Position numbers and translations under genes: made by a program | The notes under the pieces: model-generated | What the model was told of the DNA's origin: nothing | Databases searched by the model: none | Seen by the model: the letters and a program-made list of their open reading frames with translations, nothing else | Shown: piece after piece, positions 1 to 7,215 of the stretch | Layout: each line of letters starts with the position of its first letter | Position numbering within the stretch: position 1 is the first letter of the stretch | NCBI GenBank assembly: GCA_034659475.1 | Contig: JAYEHK010000096.1 | Coordinates: 1-15,397 of the forward strand | Source: JAYEHK01 sp034659475 | GTDB lineage: Bacteria; Bacillota; Syntrophomonadia; Syntrophomonadales; Syntrophomonadaceae | Length of the DNA: 15,397 nt | Reading direction: 5' to 3'

Positions 1-2265
1 ATTCTTTTCAAACAGGGGTTCCAATTCTTCAAGCACTACAAAAAATGGTTCATTAATCCACATCCATCCTCCAGTCAAAGGAAGTAACCTGCAAAGGATA
101 ATCATTCCCGGCACAACATAATCGTGGATATCATCCCCGAAGTGCCCAACGATTTTATGATGCTCACCTGTAAAATAGTCCACAAACACCAGTTCCTTAT
201 TTTTAAAAGGAAAAATTCTATAAATTCCGACAAAGCTCATCATCATTTGTAGCGCTGCTTCCCTCAAATATGGAGGAAAGCGACTGGCCTGCTTTTCCCA
301 TAGTTGATTGGCTACACTATTTCCCTCTGTATGACCATCATCCAACAGAAAATGATCCCTAAAAAATGCTCTATAGACCTTTTTCCTGAAATCATCCCAA
401 AAGTAAGCATACTGATTCACTTGGTCATAGTAAGCACAATAGACCTCTTGTTCCCGTTCGTTCCATTGGTCTTCCATCATATAAGCATATGCATTCATAT
501 ACTGAACAATCTCATCATAGGTCTGAATCATACGGTGAAAATTCAAATCTGCCCACATTGGGTATTCCTGAACAGCCAGATTAAAATCAAGCGGAAAACG
601 TTGAAAATGTCCGGCAATAAGATATGCATTCTTACTTACAATTAAGGTTGATAATCCGAATTCCCGTGCCACATTCCCGTCATCATAGTTTTTTTCCGGC
701 TGATCCGAGAAAGTGCGCTCCAACGCCTCAATCCAATAAGTCAAACGAGAAACACAAGGATAATATACGGTAGTAAATTCATTCCACATATATAACAGCC
801 ACGCTAACCGTTCTTCATTCCCATGTTGAGAAAAAAACCGATCAAAAATAACGATGGCAACCTGTACATAACCATCATTCAACCAATTGTAAGATGTAAT
901 ATAGGGACTGAGGCGCTGTTGAGCGCGATGTTTTTCCACCTTAAGAGCAATTGCTTCAGGCCGAAGAAGTTCCTTATAGGGTTTGTTTTTTTCTACACCT
1001 AATTTATTGCGTATGACTGATGTGGGGTAGTAGTATTCGCCTCTGCTTCCGGCCCTAATTTCCATTATCTCTAAATCATTTAGCATTCCCTCCAGCAAAA
1101 CCCTTCCCCGAATATCCTGTAGAGCCTCCACAGGGGTAAGATCTTCCAAAGCCGGATGAGGAAGTGTCAGCCATTCTTCCAAATGTCTATCAAAAAGAAT
1201 CTCCGTCTGTATTTCTTCCGTTTGTTCTTCGTCCTCGGTTACAACCCCATATATCCACACATCTTCCATTTCACCATTATCCCATTTATACCCCAGCATA
1301 TTACTTAATTCATTTATCGCTAAACAAAGGTCTTCACTATCTTCGGCAGAAACAATGAGCAGATTTCTCTCTAGATACAACCTTTTAAACCTGTCTTCTT
1401 CCTGGTTCCAGGTGAATTTCAACAACGGTTCATTGGGATCAATTAAACAAAAAAAAGAGTTATGAAAAATTTGTTCAATTACATTTTTTCTATCTATCTC
1501 ATTTAATCTAAAACTCCTTGTTTTCACCTGATTCTTTTTAATGCCATTCAATAAATCCATCACAAAACTGCAAATTGTGTGCCCTTGCTCTCTTAAAAAA
1601 GCCTGAATATCATCTTCTTTTTCATAAATCCGTATTGAATTAATTTCTTCATAAAGATACCCTTTTTGTTCGGAATAAACGAACACCGGGTTTCCAGTTA
1701 TAATAGGCACACCATTAATAATTATAATACGGGATAACAACAGACTGCCTTCCTCCACAAGACGGGTAACAGATCCAAAATCACGTTCAAGTATGCTTTC
1801 CTCATTCGTAAATATATCCCGAATCGCCACAGTGTTAGTCTGAACCCACAGGACTTGATAAATTGAAAGGTGCGAATTTTTAAGACTGGTGTATAATGAC
1901 TTCTCCTGCTGCGTAATAGCATCTTCATTCTCTGCCAAATAGAAATCAATCAATGGAGATACATCCTTAAATGGACGATAATCAACCACATACCATTCCC
2001 AGAACACTGGGATAAACTGTTGCGTGACTTCCTGCGCCTGCGATGCAGCCAGGAATTTCGCCCTCGCTTTCACATCCCAGTTCACAAAATATCTTTTAGC
2101 ATACTTCAATAAATCACCAATACACTTTTCTATCAGTGCACCATAATGACTCCGTTTACCTCGATGAAAATATAGCAGTTGAAAACCGTTTACACGCCCG
2201 CAACATTGTCCATACTCTTTTCCACTTCCACAAGGACACGGCTCATGCAACGGTAATTTATTCAT
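1..2265 (-). CDS. SEC-C motif protein with MbcA/ParS/Xre-like segment (partial, C-terminus beyond window)
   Basis: One uninterrupted reading frame of 755 codons starts at an ATG (2263-2265) and is still open at base 1, so the C-terminus is missing. The start follows a strong TTAGGAGGGT ribosome binding site. Residues 9-22 (PCPCGSGKEYGQCC) form a textbook SEC-C zinc motif, the metal-binding tail first known from SecA and here placed at the N-terminus. Residues of about 364-400 begin WLTLPHPAL and continue with TPVEAL and an LLEGMLNDLE helix. This resembles the toxin-binding domain of MbcA/ParS/Xre antitoxins (formerly DUF2384), which has a W-L-x-x-P-x-P-A-L and T-P-x-E-x-L pattern. The rest is rich in aromatic and acidic residues, with no membrane segment or catalytic motif I recognise. 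Such large SEC-C proteins occur singly in Bacillota and their function is not established. The reading frame and zinc motif are seen directly; the antitoxin-like match is by eye. Confidence 0.85.
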   Translation of the reverse strand, partial: MNKLPLHEPCPCGSGKEYGQCCGRVNGFQLLYFHRGKRSHYGALIEKCIGDLLKYAKRYFVNWDVKARAKFLAASQAQEVTQQFIPVFWEWYVVDYRPFKDVSPLIDFYLAENEDAITQQEKSLYTSLKNSHLSIYQVLWVQTNTVAIRDIFTNEESILERDFGSVTRLVEEGSLLLSRIIIINGVPIITGNPVFVYSEQKGYLYEEINSIRIYEKEDDIQAFLREQGHTICSFVMDLLNGIKKNQVKTRSFRLNEIDRKNVIEQIFHNSFFCLIDPNEPLLKFTWNQEEDRFKRLYLERNLLIVSAEDSEDLCLAINELSNMLGYKWDNGEMEDVWIYGVVTEDEEQTEEIQTEILFDRHLEEWLTLPHPALEDLTPVEALQDIRGRVLLEGMLNDLEIMEIRAGSRGEYYYPTSVIRNKLGVEKNKPYKELLRPEAIALKVEKHRAQQRLSPYITSYNWLNDGYVQVAIVIFDRFFSQHGNEERLAWLLYMWNEFTTVYYPCVSRLTYWIEALERTFSDQPEKNYDDGNVAREFGLSTLIVSKNAYLIAGHFQRFPLDFNLAVQEYPMWADLNFHRMIQTYDEIVQYMNAYAYMMEDQWNEREQEVYCAYYDQVNQYAYFWDDFRKKVYRAFFRDHFLLDDGHTEGNSVANQLWEKQASRFPPYLREAALQMMMSFVGIYRIFPFKNKELVFVDYFTGEHHKIVGHFGDDIHDYVVPGMIILCRLLPLTGGWMWINEPFFVVLEELEPLFEKN

Positions 2266-2504
2266 TATTCACCCTCCTAAAAGTTAATTAGATACTTTTA
2301 TGTAAATATATGTGTATCTATTTATTACTATTTTAATAGAAGTCTGCTTAATTATCTACGTTTCTTTTTCGAATATTCCGAATACCAATTTCATTATATT
2401 CTTACCCCTTTTTAAAATTAGAACCATATTAAAAGCGATTATCAGGCACTTAATAGTATCTATAAAAATAAGATGATAAAAAGAGCAAACGGAGGCCTTA
2501 TCCA
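2266..2504. other. Divergent intergenic region, AT-rich
   Basis: This gap separates the SEC-C gene (minus) from the small peptidoglycan-binding gene (plus). It holds the ribosome binding sites of both: AGGAGGGT for the minus gene and GGAGG at 2491-2495 for the plus gene. TAGATAC (2289-2295) and GTATCTA (2314-2320) form a 7-bp inverted repeat just upstream of the SEC-C ribosome binding site. A possible plus-strand promoter is TTATCA (2439-2444) with TATAAA (2461-2466), 16 bases apart. No gene is seen in the rest. Confidence 0.4.
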
Positions 2505-2693
2505 ATGATATATTTGAGCAGATTATTACGGTTGTATCCTATATTGATGCAAGGACCAGATGTTCTTGAAATTCAGCAAAGACTCTTAAAACTAGGTTAC
2601 ACTCCCGGTATCCCAGACGGAATCGTTGGGCCAATAACTATGAAAACCATTAACTTCGCACATGATATTCAGAACAATAATACCCAGCCATGA
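2505..2693 (+). CDS. Stand-alone peptidoglycan-binding domain protein, 62 aa
   Basis: The start ATG is preceded by GGAGG at 2491-2495, nine bases upstream, which supports real translation. Nearly the whole protein is one PG_binding_1-type repeat. It shows GPDVLEIQQRLLKLGY (about residues 18-33), then the loop with DGIVGPITMKTI (about 40-51), the D-G-x-x-G-P-x-T signature of the fold. The repeat is somewhat shortened at its last helix (NFAHDIQ), after which the protein ends in a polar tail. There is no signal peptide. The N-terminal stretch MIYLSRLLRLYPILMQ is hydrophobic but too short and too charged for a convincing membrane span. Its repeat resembles those of the triple-repeat protein at 8152-8874. 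It could be a functional single-domain protein or what is left of a longer one. The domain call is firm; the role is unknown. Confidence 0.65.
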   Translation: MIYLSRLLRLYPILMQGPDVLEIQQRLLKLGYTPGIPDGIVGPITMKTINFAHDIQNNNTQP

Positions 2694-2724
2694 TAAAACC
2701 GCCAAAATTCTTCTCATTAAATTA

Positions 2725-2754
2725 TTGACAGCACAACCCCGACGGTGTTATTAT
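2725..2754 (+). promoter_or_regulatory. Promoter of tRNA-Pro
   Basis: A perfect -35 box TTGACA (2725-2730) is followed after 18 bases by TATTAT (2749-2754). Transcription would start about three bases before the tRNA. This is a housekeeping sigma-A type promoter. Confidence 0.7.
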
Positions 2755-2763
2755 TTAGGAGTT

Positions 2764-2840
2764 CGGGGCGTGGCGCAGCTTGGTAGCGCGACTGGTTTGG
2801 GACCAGTAGGTCGCATGTTCGAATCATGTCGCCCCGACCA
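2764..2840 (+). tRNA. tRNA-Pro (anticodon UGG)
   Basis: The 77-base gene folds as a cloverleaf. The acceptor stem pairs CGGGGCG (2764-2770) with CGCCCCG (2830-2836), followed by discriminator A and an encoded CCA (2838-2840). The D arm contains GGCGCAGCTTGGTAGCGC. The anticodon stem ACTGG/CCAGT encloses TTTGGGA, giving anticodon TGG at 2798-2800, which reads proline codons. The T arm contains GTTCGAATC. The gene stands alone, with its own promoter upstream and an intrinsic terminator 15 bases downstream. Confidence 0.97.
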
Positions 2841-2854
2841 GTAAGAATAAAGTA

Positions 2855-2879
2855 CCCGCGCAGAATGCGCGGGTTTTTT
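2855..2879 (+). terminator. Intrinsic terminator of tRNA-Pro
   Basis: A perfect 8-bp stem CCCGCGCA (2855-2862) / TGCGCGGG (2866-2873) with a GAA loop is followed by six T residues. Because the stem is symmetric it may also stop transcripts of the converging minus-strand acyl-CoA synthetase, though the T run on that side is poorer (TACTTTATTC). Confidence 0.9.
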
Positions 2880-2929
2880 GTTTTCTGCATTTTTGTTAAA
2901 AATGACACAGGGGAACGTTTTTGCTCACC

Positions 2930-4927
2930 TTATTCATAAAGAGATTCTATTTCATCCTGGTATTTTTCCTTAATAACTTTCATTTTTAGTTTCATGGATG
3001 CTGTCACTTCACCATTTTCTTCTGTCAAACGCCGTGGTAATATTCTAAAGCGTTTAATTTGTTCGTAAGTTTCCAACTGTTCATTCACCTTATCAATCTC
3101 CTTCTGGAGCGCCTCCTTTAAAAAGGGATTGTTAGCTACTTCTTGTCCCACTTCTAAGATGGCTTGTGTTCCATTTATCACACATGTTTTTATTTTTGTT
3201 TCATCATAAGGAACAGCTGACTGTTTAAGCACAGTGAGTATGACATCATAATTCGGTACAACCAATGCCGCAATATATTTGCGATCCTGCCCGACCACAA
3301 CAATTTGTTCGATTAACCCCCTGCTGTCACAAAGAGACTCGATACGAGATACCGGTACATTCTTACCTGTATCCAGGATGATAAGTGTCTTTTTTCTGTC
3401 AACGACTCTTATATACCCACAATGAGATACCTCTCCGATATCACCCGTGCGGAAATAGCCGTCTGGCGTAAAGCTTTCTTTGGTTGCAGCCTCGTTTTTA
3501 TAATACTCGGTAATAATACCGACACCTCTTAGCAGTATCTCCCCATCCTCATCGAGCTTAAAATCAACACCAGGATTCACCTGCGATGTCCAACCAGGAA
3601 GAGATGCACTGGGCGTTGAATTCGTTACACCTGCAGCAGTTTCAGTGAGTCCATAACCAAAGCCTACAAAAAAGCCTATCCCAATCAGTTTTCGATGTAG
3701 AACCGGATCAAGTGCGGCACCTCCGCAGTTCATCTCCTTCATACGTCCGCCAAAGAAATGGTGAATACGCCAGAACACCATATTATAAGCTTTAATCCAC
3801 TCTTGTTGCAGTTCTCCGCTCACCTGTTCAGGAATCGGAATGTTCGTATTAATGCAACCGTCCTCATTTTCAATAGCATCGGTAGCACGCATGGCCACAT
3901 CCATGGCCCAATCCCATAATTTCTTCCCTTCTTCAGTCTGACTAAAGGCCCTTTCAATCCCTAATAATAACCTGGACAGCAAACGGGGCACAAACATTTG
4001 GAAGGTCGGGCGAATGGTCTGATAATCACTGGGTAGCGTTGCAACTGATTCTGCAAAACCGAGCAACCCGCCAAAAGCAATGGAAGTATAATACGTATGA
4101 CACTTTTCTACAATATGAGATAGAGGGAGAACGCACATGAATACAGAGTCGCTGCAGCAAACATGTCCACAATTGAAGTAATGTTTCGCAGAACGGCTGC
4201 AACCATAACAGATATTTTTGTGGGAATGCATGACACCCTTAAGATCTCCTGTGGTTCCAGATGTATAGACCATCGCGGCCGGATCACTACCACGCAAAGC
4301 AGAAATACGAGTCTTTATTTCAGGAAGAAGTTCAGCTCTGGACGCCTCTCCCAAGTCGATCAATTCCCAAAGCCCCCATATATCTTTCCCGTTTCCTTTA
4401 AAACCTTTTTGCATGCAAACCAGATGTTGCAGGGATGGACAATGCTCACGCATAACAACCATTTCAAACAAGCTATCTGGTTTATCTACAAAGAGCAACT
4501 TCAGTTCCGAGTGATTAATAATAATCTCGGTTTCGCGCTGGGACATGGTCGCATGAAATGACGTGGTACCACACCCTACCACCAAGCTAGCCAGATCAGC
4601 CCAGGTCCACTCCGCACAGGTTTTGGCTTTGATTCCCGTTAGTTCACCCGGCTGCAAGCCTAATTGGAGCAATCCAATTGCAAGGTTTTCAACACGAAAT
4701 ACCAGATCGGTGTACGTTAGGGTTTTCCATTCTCCTGCTTCTTTAAACATCTGAGCAAGTCTGCCACCAAAGATTGCCTGGGTAGTATAAAGCATTTGTG
4801 GAACCGTATGAATCTGTTCGTCAAATTGAACCAGTAAGCAACCCTGTTGAAATAATTCAGTGTTTTCCCTCCTGGTATTAAAATCGTCCTTAAACACTGA
4901 CACTACCGGATTTTCGCCCTTATACAT
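2930..4927 (-). CDS. Long-chain acyl-CoA synthetase (AMP-forming), ACSL/FadD15 type
   Basis: This enzyme activates fatty acids to acyl-CoA through an acyl-adenylate, for membrane lipid synthesis, recycling or degradation. I place the start at ATG 4925-4927 (665 aa), where AAGGGGGGG lies four to five bases upstream. An ATG 33 bases further out is weaker. The adenylate-forming motifs are all visible. Y221-T-S-G-T-T-G-x-x-K-G is the phosphate-binding loop, YGLTE begins at residue 425, and FRTGD ends at D496. VVDRKKTLIILDTGKN follows, and the C-terminal TASMKLK carries the probable catalytic lysine near residue 646. Length and the DRKK...GKN signature fit the long-chain class related to eukaryotic ACSL rather than the acetyl-CoA class. 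It is a single transcription unit with its own promoter. A paralogue sits at the right edge of the window. Chain length preference cannot be read from sequence. Confidence 0.9.
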   Translation of the reverse strand: MYKGENPVVSVFKDDFNTRRENTELFQQGCLLVQFDEQIHTVPQMLYTTQAIFGGRLAQMFKEAGEWKTLTYTDLVFRVENLAIGLLQLGLQPGELTGIKAKTCAEWTWADLASLVVGCGTTSFHATMSQRETEIIINHSELKLLFVDKPDSLFEMVVMREHCPSLQHLVCMQKGFKGNGKDIWGLWELIDLGEASRAELLPEIKTRISALRGSDPAAMVYTSGTTGDLKGVMHSHKNICYGCSRSAKHYFNCGHVCCSDSVFMCVLPLSHIVEKCHTYYTSIAFGGLLGFAESVATLPSDYQTIRPTFQMFVPRLLSRLLLGIERAFSQTEEGKKLWDWAMDVAMRATDAIENEDGCINTNIPIPEQVSGELQQEWIKAYNMVFWRIHHFFGGRMKEMNCGGAALDPVLHRKLIGIGFFVGFGYGLTETAAGVTNSTPSASLPGWTSQVNPGVDFKLDEDGEILLRGVGIITEYYKNEAATKESFTPDGYFRTGDIGEVSHCGYIRVVDRKKTLIILDTGKNVPVSRIESLCDSRGLIEQIVVVGQDRKYIAALVVPNYDVILTVLKQSAVPYDETKIKTCVINGTQAILEVGQEVANNPFLKEALQKEIDKVNEQLETYEQIKRFRILPRRLTEENGEVTASMKLKMKVIKEKYQDEIESLYE

Positions 4928-5280
4928 AATACCCCCCCTTAAAAATAAATAGATACTCATGAAACCATATCCTCGCCAAACAAAACAATTTTATCACAAA
5001 AATTATTTCTATTAGTGATACAGTAACAGCATTTATATTATTTTGTAATTATACCACAGGGTATTTGTAATATCATGTCATTCGATGTCATGGATCACAT
5101 ATTGTTCAATAATTTTGTGTTTTTTTGCTGAAGACCATAATAACACAAATTTTATTTACGCTATGCGCCTAAGAAGGTAAAAATCACTTCCAACATAACA
5201 AAAAGATATCCCTGTTTCCATCTGATAACGAACGTTATAACCGCAGAAGCTAAACTCTTGTGGTGTTCTTTTGTCATCTT
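4928..5280. other. Intergenic region upstream of acyl-CoA synthetase
   Basis: No gene is visible here. From the minus-strand gene outward it holds the G-tract ribosome binding site (4932-4938), an extended -10 promoter (5048-5056) and the direct repeat ATGTCA at 5075-5080 and 5085-5090. It also holds a 14-bp palindrome ATAACGAACGTTAT (5225-5238) close to the end of the GGDEF gene. I see no convincing terminator for the GGDEF gene. Confidence 0.5.
5048..5056 (-). promoter_or_regulatory. Extended -10 promoter for acyl-CoA synthetase, with upstream ATGTCA direct repeats
   Basis: On the minus strand TGGTATAAT gives a perfect -10 box with the TGn extension, which can work without a good -35 box, and none is seen. 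Two ATGTCA copies ten bases apart (5075-5080, 5085-5090) would fall at about -34 to -49 of the start point. That is where a regulator could bind. The predicted leader is about 115 bases long. Confidence 0.5.
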
Positions 5281-6894
5281 TTATGAAAAAAGGATTCCTT
5301 CCTCTTTTTTAGGGTTTACTGCTTTACGAAAAACCCTTACGACTTCTGGATCAAACTGGCTACCTGCTCCTTCAGCTAGTTCCTGAATCGCACATTGGTG
5401 GGACATGGCTTTACGATAAGGTCGATCACTAACTATTGCATCATATGCATCAACCACGGAGAGTATTCGACATTCCACGGGGATTTCTTCTCCTTTCAAA
5501 CCGATCGGGTACCCCGTTCCATCCCATCGCTCATGGTGTTTCAGAATCCAATCAGCAATATAGAACAGGTCATCAGCCGCCCTGGCAATCCGGAACCCGA
5601 TTTCAGAATGTTTTTTCATTTCCTCATATTCAACTACGGTAAGTTTCCCTGGCTTATTGAGAATGCCATCGGCTATACCTACTTTGCCAATATCGTGAAA
5701 ACGTGCTAACAAAAGCAGGTTTTGCTTCTGCTGCTCGTTAAAGTCAAGGGCCTCCCCCACACGGATAATTAAATCCTGCATTCGATCTGTATGTTCATCG
5801 GTTATCCGATCCCTCGCTTCAAGCATTTTGCCCATGACCTCTACGATACTTCTGCGCCCACTCTGTTGATGAAACAGTTTTTGCCGGCACATATTCTGCT
5901 CCGCCTGTTTAAATATTTCGTTCATACGCACCTCTGATGTTTCACGAACACTATATCCCATTGAAACACTAAAAGGCATTAGCACGTTTTTATTGTATTC
6001 CAGCGCCCTTGATTTCAAACTTTCATACACTTCATTGGCTCGTTTTTCCCCATATCCAGGTAAAACAATCGCAAATTCATCTCCACCTATCCGAAAAAGT
6101 TCTCCATCTCTTAGACTATTTTCCATTATACGTGCCCAGTTAAATAAGCATTCATCGCCTACAGAAACGCCCAAACTATCATTAACTCGTTTTAATCCAT
6201 CCAAATCACAAATGATGAGAGCTACAGGCAATACGTCAGCTTCTTCGTCCAACTTCTGCAGCTGCATTTCAAACTGAATTCGATTGAAAAGACCCGTCAA
6301 ACCATCATGTTCGGCAAGAAACGTCAGCTGTTTTTCCAGTTCCTCATTACGCCCTTGCAATGCCTTTAAATCATTTTGCAACTCCACCTGTTTGCTGGCA
6401 TCCTCAACAACACCGATAATTCCGGCCTGCACCCCTTCATTCCCATTGTTGGGGGAGAAGCGGACAGACAGGTTAAGCTTGCGCCTTGTCGATAACACCT
6501 CGCACTCTCCATTGTAGGTAGAGGGTCTGCCTTTAAGGGCTTCTTTTATTGTATCCGCCACTGCCAGGTTTGGACTCTCCAACACGTTTTTACCCAGCAT
6601 ATTTTCCAAAGACAAACCGCTTTCCCTGACAATCCAGTCATTACAGTCCAGAATTCGTCCCTCAGAATCGATACTTATTAATCCAACCGGTACATTTTGA
6701 AAAAATTGACGGTAGGTTGCATTATACTGACAGGACATTTGCTTGAGCGTATCCGCTTCTTCCCGCTCTAACATAAAGTCCATCCATTTAGCACCTGTAT
6801 TTGAAGGTTTGCGCCAAGCACCCAATAACCTTTTTTGAAGCCGTGTAATCGCTGTTCCCCCCTTTGCTCGAATGATTATTAGTAAGAATACCAA
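5281..6894 (-). CDS. PAS-GGDEF-HD-GYP cyclic di-GMP signalling protein
   Basis: The protein joins a sensory PAS domain (about residues 62-175), a short coiled coil (168-195), a GGDEF diguanylate cyclase domain (about 190-345) and an HD-GYP phosphodiesterase domain (about 350-520). The cyclase motifs are intact: HDGLTGLFNR (196-205), metal-binding D230-L-D and GGDEF (270-274). The RxxD inhibitory site is absent: the expected R and D positions are L261 and G264. The phosphodiesterase motifs are intact too: H400-D401-IGK and HHERWDGTGYP (453-463). Both making and breaking of cyclic di-GMP are therefore possible. There is no membrane segment except a short hydrophobic FLLIII at the extreme N-terminus, so it is probably cytoplasmic. 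The start is uncertain. TTG 6894 gives 537 aa but has a weak ribosome binding site. AAAGGGGGG (6857-6865) sits seven bases before an in-frame ATT (6849). ATG 6783 is preceded by AGGTG and would still keep every domain. Confidence 0.88.
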   Translation of the reverse strand: MVFLLIIIRAKGGTAITRLQKRLLGAWRKPSNTGAKWMDFMLEREEADTLKQMSCQYNATYRQFFQNVPVGLISIDSEGRILDCNDWIVRESGLSLENMLGKNVLESPNLAVADTIKEALKGRPSTYNGECEVLSTRRKLNLSVRFSPNNGNEGVQAGIIGVVEDASKQVELQNDLKALQGRNEELEKQLTFLAEHDGLTGLFNRIQFEMQLQKLDEEADVLPVALIICDLDGLKRVNDSLGVSVGDECLFNWARIMENSLRDGELFRIGGDEFAIVLPGYGEKRANEVYESLKSRALEYNKNVLMPFSVSMGYSVRETSEVRMNEIFKQAEQNMCRQKLFHQQSGRRSIVEVMGKMLEARDRITDEHTDRMQDLIIRVGEALDFNEQQKQNLLLLARFHDIGKVGIADGILNKPGKLTVVEYEEMKKHSEIGFRIARAADDLFYIADWILKHHERWDGTGYPIGLKGEEIPVECRILSVVDAYDAIVSDRPYRKAMSHQCAIQELAEGAGSQFDPEVVRVFRKAVNPKKEEGILFS

Positions 6895-7019
6895 ACCTGA
6901 ACGTTGCCCTATAGAATAGGAATCAAAAGGAGAGGGTTTTAACCCTTATTTTTTTGTTATTTCGCTTTCCTACATAAAAACTCCTGCCCGTTTTCTACCG
7001 CCATGCAACATTTTTATAT

Positions 7020-7049
7020 AAAATATCCCAATAGGTAATTATTTGTCAA
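7020..7049 (-). promoter_or_regulatory. Promoter of GGDEF-HD-GYP gene
   Basis: On the minus strand TTGACA (7049-7044) is followed after 18 bases by TATTTT (7025-7020). The start point would fall near 7013, giving a leader of about 120 bases to the TTG start. Confidence 0.55.
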
Positions 7050-7149
7050 ACATAACCATTCTGCAAATGACTGCCCAAAAAAATTTGTCTCTTGATTGTT
7101 TGGATCTGTCCCTAAAGTATTGACATAAAATTTTTATATCGCAGATCAT

Positions 7150-7177
7150 TTGCTTTGATTTCCGCATCCTATATAAT
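7150..7177 (+). promoter_or_regulatory. Promoter of SDR gene
   Basis: TTGCTT (7150-7155) and a perfect TATAAT (7172-7177) are 16 bases apart. The start point near 7184 leaves a leader of about 30 bases that contains the AGGAGG ribosome binding site. An isolated TTGACA at 7120-7125 has no good -10 partner. Confidence 0.6.
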
Positions 7178-7215
7178 GGTACGCAGAAGTGATTGATGCA
7201 CAGGAGGTCCCCAAA

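Larger units (their letters stand above)
6895..7215. other. Divergent intergenic region between GGDEF and SDR genes
   Basis: It holds divergent promoters for both neighbours and a ribosome binding site plus start-stop pair (AGGAG, then ATG TAG) on the minus strand at 6970-6985, in frame with the downstream GGDEF gene. Just 5' of that gene is a weak plus-strand hairpin, AGGGTTTTAACCCT followed by a T run. I found no cyclic di-GMP riboswitch consensus in the leader. Confidence 0.45.

Noticed and set aside
304..645. 113-codon plus-strand open frame, and another at 1164-1358
   Set aside because: Both are antisense to the continuous 755-codon SEC-C frame and lack ribosome binding sites.
1722..1949. 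75-codon minus-strand frame
   Set aside because: It is an alternative frame inside the SEC-C gene with no support of its own.
2764..2840. tRNA-Pro as attachment site of an integrated element
   Set aside because: No second copy of the tRNA 3' end and no integrase are present in the window.
2662..2908. Open frames of 60 and 63 codons on both strands across the tRNA
   Set aside because: They are translations of the tRNA gene and its terminator.
4163..4561. 132-codon plus-strand open frame inside the acyl-CoA synthetase gene
   Set aside because: It is antisense to a gene with complete family motifs, has no ribosome binding site and shows no recognisable protein feature.
6930..6956. AGGGTTTTAACCCT followed by a T run on the plus strand as a terminator
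   Set aside because: The stem is only five to six pairs with almost no loop, and no plus-strand gene ends there.
6895..7013. Possible cyclic di-GMP riboswitch in the GGDEF leader
   Set aside because: The conserved GEMM core (GACGCAAAGCC-like) and tetraloop receptor are not found.
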